A DNA stretch of 64,000 nucleotides from Hypomyces perniciosus. Lineage: Eukaryota; Ascomycota; Sordariomycetes; Hypocreales; Hypocreaceae. Positions 59,576 to 64,000 of this stretch are shown here, piece after piece (position 1 is the stretch's first letter; every line of letters starts with the position of its first letter). Under the pieces are notes generated by a model, which saw only the letters and a list, made by a program, of their open reading frames with translations, did not search any database and was not told the origin of the DNA. The stretch is from contig SPDT01000005.1 of NCBI GenBank assembly GCA_008477525.1, forward strand, positions 4,650,001 to 4,714,000, written 5' to 3'. The position numbers were made by a program, and so were the translations under genes.

Positions 59576-59976
59576 TATCACGACCCGACCCTCTTATGGT
59601 TACATAAAGGGTCCAGGGCGATACGTACCCCGGAAGAACGACGGAACGACCAACCAATCAGGAAGGATTACTCGGATCACTATAGACTATGGATCACTTG
59701 GATCACAAAGCGTAAGCCAAGGTAATCCAACGTAACCGTGATCCATACATGATCCAAGAACATTTACTATATATCTCCTTTGTATATAAGACTGGATAAA
59801 TCATGATTGTTTAGTATAGTTACTTAAATAGTCGTTAATAATTGCATTCACTAAGAACCACCTATTCTATAGAATCGTGACTATGTTACCCTGCTTAGTA
59901 TTTATCTTTAACCTCTCTGTTAATATAAACCCGCGAGCCTTAGTTTATCCTTTAAGAATGAACCCGGATTGTTATA
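59576..59976 (+). mobile_element. 5' LTR of a gypsy-type element
   Basis: Starts TATCACGACCCG, most likely a mutated TGTCACGACCCG, the usual start of many fungal gypsy LTRs. It ends near GGATTGTTATA, likely a mutated TGTTACA-type end. A gag start follows after about 55 bases. The end position is approximate. The 3' partner must lie beyond the window. Confidence 0.68.
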
Positions 59977-60030
59977 TATTAATGACTCTTGTTTAGAAGG
60001 CTACTGAGAATCCTAAGCAATATCGTAAGT

Positions 60031-63000
60031 ATGTCCGCTGCAGCATCCTCTTCTAACAACCCCAATACTCTACCCTCTGTTCTACCTCTTCGCTAGGGGC
60101 AGGATGATAATGGAGACAATAATATAAGTGGAAGTGAAGACGAGGATAAAGTCGATAAAATAGAATAACTCTGCATTTATATAGAAGAAGCCTTCCGATG
60201 TATAGAAGCTAACTGCGTGGAATAGGAGTAATGCTATTAGTACTTGGTTGCTGAAAACGCTAAGCTTAACTAAATAATTCACTAACAGTAAGCGACTATT
60301 GTAAACTTGCAGAATTAAGCGCCGCCTACACCTGATCTAAACCTTATACTGAACCCTAGAGGGAACCGACCTTTAAGGGACTTAGGAGAGTCGCTTAAGA
60401 TATAACCCCTTAAGCATTTTAATGGAAGTACTATAGCACTTTAACCGTTTCTCACTTAACTATATAACTATTTTACCTATTTCCTAACTAGCCTTAATAT
60501 AAAGACTAGTAAAGTTCTTTTAGCTGCTGGAAGACTTAAAAGGAATACTTTAAAGTGGTTTAAACCTACTTAAAGAGATTTCTTTAATAATAGAGCTAAT
60601 ATTAATAAATAAACGCAAACTATATTCGCTAGTTATAATCGGTTTAAGGAAGAATTAAAGAATGTCTTTAATAATATTAATAAAGAATGCACTGCAGAAA
60701 ATAAATTTATAAATTTAGTTTAAAAAGGAAAATACTCTAACTATACTGTATACTTTAAGAACTATACTTTTAAGGTGAAGTAGGGAAACTCTACTTTTGT
60801 TAAATGTTTTTATAATAGACTTAAACTAGAAGTTAAAAGGGAAGCCTATAAGTTCCTTTAAGATAAAGGCATTATTGAGTTTATTAAGAAATATATAAAT
60901 ATAGATAATTTACTTTATAAACTTTATTTAGATATAAAGAAAAGATAATAGTAATCTGGATAAGTTTATAAGTATTAAGGATATATGAACTAAGGCAAGA
61001 AGCGATAAGAATATATTGCCAGCTTTAATAATAAAAGACTTGGTTAAATGGATTTAGACGCTATTTAAAAGGGAAAGGCAAAGGTTGTCTGTTATAACTG
61101 TAATAAACTAGGATATATCTTAAGGGACTGTAAAGCTCTATAAAAGCTGAGAATTGATAAACCTTAAAAACCTATGCTAAAACCTAGATAAAAAGTTAAT
61201 ATAGTTTTAAAGACTATTGATTATATATTACTTAACTAGACTGTATACTATAATAATAGCTGCCTTATTTATAAATCCAGTAAAGATAGAAGCGGATAGT
61301 ACTTGAAATAACCTAGGAAAATATCTATAATAAACCGAAGAGGATATTAATTAAAACCTAAATCCTTGACTCTTAGAGATATTTTTAGAGAAGATAAAGT
61401 AAATAGGTATTTACTATGCCTGGACAGTTTAACGGAACAAAACCTAGACTTTAGTTATATAAAGTCAGATAAGGATAATAGTATCCTGGATAGACGAATA
61501 GTTACTGTAATCGATTACCGATATCTTAACTAAATTACTGCAGGCAATAAAGGATAGAACAGTAGCAGTGACTTTAATAATGAAGATAAAGATAACCCTT
61601 TATAATATAGACTGTCACTATACAGTACTATACCTTCAGAACCAGAAAACATACTGCCTATAAATAGTAACCTTAAGGGTAGGTTAAATGAATACCACCT
61701 AAACCTAATTAAAAGAGTTACTATAGGAATATAGTAAAATAGGTTAAACTTATGCTTATATAAACAGCTCTATGCATAAAACGGAGCTAATGATAAAATG
61801 GCCGTTAAAGCTATCCTAGCTGCTTTAGTTATATAAGCAGAACCTGTATATTTCTATATATAAGCGAAATAAGTTGTAGGATTAACACTTGCAATAAGCC
61901 AATAATACCCTATACTTATTACTAGACTATATATACTGCTAGAAGGATAAATGCGCTACCTACCTATAAGAAAAACTTTAAAAATAGTAAGTGTAGAAGT
62001 ATATAGGGTATAAACCTACTGCAAAAGACAGAGAGATTAATTAAATTATAAAAAAGCTGCACTGAAACTAGTTTAACTTTATTACCTATAAAGGAACTGC
62101 CTATAATAAAAGAAGGTAGCATTTACTTTAAGAAACTTTAATTAACTGCGAAATCTATATAAAAAAAGAAGAATCGGGAAACAACTAACATTACCTATAA
62201 AAGGGCTATAAAGTAACAATTAATAAATTATATCTCTTGAAATATTAAATAATAAAAGTGACAATAAAGATTTACTATATCTTAAATTAAAGATAATAGT
62301 TAAAGGATATTGGCTATATATATTAATAGACAGTAGAGTAATAGGCAATTTTATTATACCTATAACTGTAAATCGCCTATAGTTACCTTAGAAAAAGAAA
62401 ACCAAACTATACTAACTTTATTAAGTAAAAGGAGGAGCCTTTATATACAATAAAGGATAGGTTAAGTGAAAGATTAATTATTTTAAACTTGAAATCGCTA
62501 AACGCAAGGGAGTAGTTCCTTGCGATATAGCGAATATTGATAGGTACGATATTATTCTCGGTTATCTTTGGTTGAAATGCAATAACCCTAATATCGACTG
62601 GGAGAACGGCCAGCTTTGTTAGCGCGATAACGAAGCTCCCCCAGCGATTAGAATTATTAGAAAGGCATTAGCTGCAGGGCAGAAATCCTATATAAAACCC
62701 CTAAGTATATTAAAGAAAGGAACTAAGAAAGTTACCTTTAATTTAATTATAGAAATAATTTACTTAAAAATAAGACTTAAATAAAGTAAAGGGAAGGATA
62801 AATAAATCTAAAGAATAATTGCCTTTTTATAGAAAGTATTCGATAATATTAATGAAATGCTGAAGACAAAAAGCCTTAAAACAGCAGCGTTACTAGAATG
62901 GCTATAGAATATCCTTAAAGAATACCGGAAGTATAACAAGCTATTTAAAGAAACACTCAATATAAAACTACTAGAACACAGTTAATAGGACTATATAATT

Positions 63001-64000
63001 AAGCTTAAGGATAGTGTAAGCACCACCTTCCACAAGATTTACAATCTAAACGAAAAAGAGCTTAAAAGCCTATGTAACTATTTAGACAATATATTAGCTA
63101 AAGGGTATATTTAACCCTCTTTATTAGAAATAGGCTATCCTGTTATATTTATACTAAAGAAAGGAGGTAAACTATAGTTAATTGTAGACTACTGATAGCT
63201 TAATAAAGCTACTATTAAGGATAGAACTCTATTACTGTTAATTACAGAATTACAGGATAGACTATATAGAAAGAAGTGGTTTATAGCGCTGGACCTTAAA
63301 GGCGCTTATAACTTTATTTAAATTAAAGAAGGATATAAATAGATAACTGCCTTTTAGACCAAGTATAGCTTATTTGAATACCTAGTTATACCTTTCGGTT
63401 TTACTAACGCTCCTATAATATTCTAAAAGATAATTAATAATATATTAAAAGAGTACTTTAATATCTTTATAGTTATTTACTTAAATAATATCCTAATTTT
63501 CTCGGATACTTTTAAAGAATATAAAGTATATATCTATAAAGTATTACAGATACTATAAAATGCTAAACTATTTATAGAACCAGAGAAATATGAATTTTAT
63601 ATATAAAAAGTTACTTTTTTAAGGTATATTATGACCTTTAAAGAAATTTATATAGATCTATTAAAAGTATAAGTAGTAAAAGACTAGCCTATACCTATAA
63701 CAGTTAAAAGAGTTTAAGGCTTTTTAAAACTTATTAACTATTACTAATAATTTATTAAAGACTATAAAAGCATTATATAAACTTTCTATAAACTTACTAA
63801 AAAGGATTAAAAGTTTCTATAGGCATTAAATATATAGGATGCATTTAATAAACTTAAACAGCTTATTTTAGAAAAACCTGTACTTATTATATTTAACCTA
63901 TTTAAAGAAATGGAAGTTGAAATGGATACTTTTAACTTTACTGTAAGAGCTTAATTTAACTAAAAGGACAAAAACGGCAAGCTACGCCCTATTGCCTTCT
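60031..64000 (+). pseudogene. Gypsy-type gag-pol, mutated and truncated by the window edge
   Basis: A gag starts at 60031 (MSAAASSSNNPNTLPSVLPL) with a stop at 60094 (probably CAG to TAG). The retrotransposon gag domain lies near 60.6-60.95 kb. A zinc knuckle at 61090-61131 reads CYNCNKLGYILRDC, with Tyr in place of His. A protease-like end reads DIILGYLWLKCNN near 62550-62590. Reverse transcriptase runs from about 63.05 kb: GYPVIFILKKGGKL near 63140, ALDLKGAYNFI near 63290, and the active site IYLNNILIFSD at 63475-63507, where YLDD is normal. An RNase H-like start lies near 63.9 kb. Many TAG/TAA stops are present. It cannot be active. It is the least mutated long element in the block. Confidence 0.82.

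Larger units (their letters stand above)
40450..64000. repeat. AT-rich, gene-free retroelement block with RIP-like mutation
   Basis: From about 40.45 kb the sequence is dominated by A, T and TA steps, with frequent stops in all frames and almost no open frame above 60 codons. Short islands of normal composition mark younger or shorter copies: 41945-42154, 45437-45545, 52964-53544, 55028-55252, 57106-57685 and 58574-60100. Copies of the same element differ mainly by C-to-T and G-to-A, as RIP produces in Pezizomycotina. Large stretches (40.55-41.94, 42.2-44.9, 45.6-52.9 and 53.6-57.1 kb) contain decayed element bodies only. No host gene, tRNA or rRNA was seen. The A+T content was judged by eye and not computed. 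Confidence 0.85.

Overview
The window comes from a filamentous ascomycete fungus, most likely a sordariomycete and perhaps Hypocreales. Short GT-AG introns of about 45-110 bp interrupt most genes. There are several Zn(II)2Cys6 regulators, and the housekeeping genes are typical of Pezizomycotina (vac8, snf4, alb1, imp1, mitochondrial IF3). A block of mutated retrotransposons looks like the product of repeat-induced point mutation (RIP). The species assignment is inference; no database was searched.

Layout. Bases 1-12.3 kb are a conserved housekeeping segment. It holds the 5' part of a RhoGAP gene running off the left edge (-), snf4 (AMPK gamma subunit, -), vac8 (armadillo-repeat vacuole protein, +), imp1 (mitochondrial inner-membrane peptidase, -), a mitochondrial IF3 (+) and alb1 (ribosome export, -). 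snf4/vac8 and imp1/IF3 are divergent pairs that share upstream regions. From 12.5 to 39.7 kb the content is accessory. It includes three Zn2Cys6 transcription factors (12.5-14.7, 23.5-26.2 and 35.3-37.2 kb), an amidase-signature protein whose catalytic residues look lost (15.6-17.9 kb), and an AMP-binding ligase gene with a frame-disrupted 3' end (18.7-20.7 kb). It also includes a putative 51-residue protein, a GNAT acetyltransferase, an intron-containing tRNA-Arg, a TauD-type dioxygenase, a possible small secreted protein, an HNH-nuclease-domain gene with a probable frameshift, and an NAD(P)-dependent reductase.

From about 40.45 kb to the end (64 kb) the base composition changes abruptly to very AT-rich. 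No host gene is visible there. The block is a graveyard of retroelements: solo LTRs with intact 5-bp target duplications (AATTA, AATAG, GTTTT), inverted LTR copies, a LINE 3' end inserted in an LTR, and a gypsy-type element starting at 59.58 kb and leaving the window. The gypsy element shows stop codons, a zinc knuckle with His replaced by Tyr, and an RT box reading YLNN where YLDD is expected. All of these fit C-to-T/G-to-A mutation.

No obvious biosynthetic or defence cluster is seen. The most unusual items are the amidase pseudoenzyme, the neighbouring decayed ligase, a dispersed palindromic motif (GTACGGAGTAC) in the intergenic regions, and the nested, orientation-inverted repeat structure of the AT-rich block. 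Exon boundaries were worked out by hand from splice consensus and reading-frame continuity.
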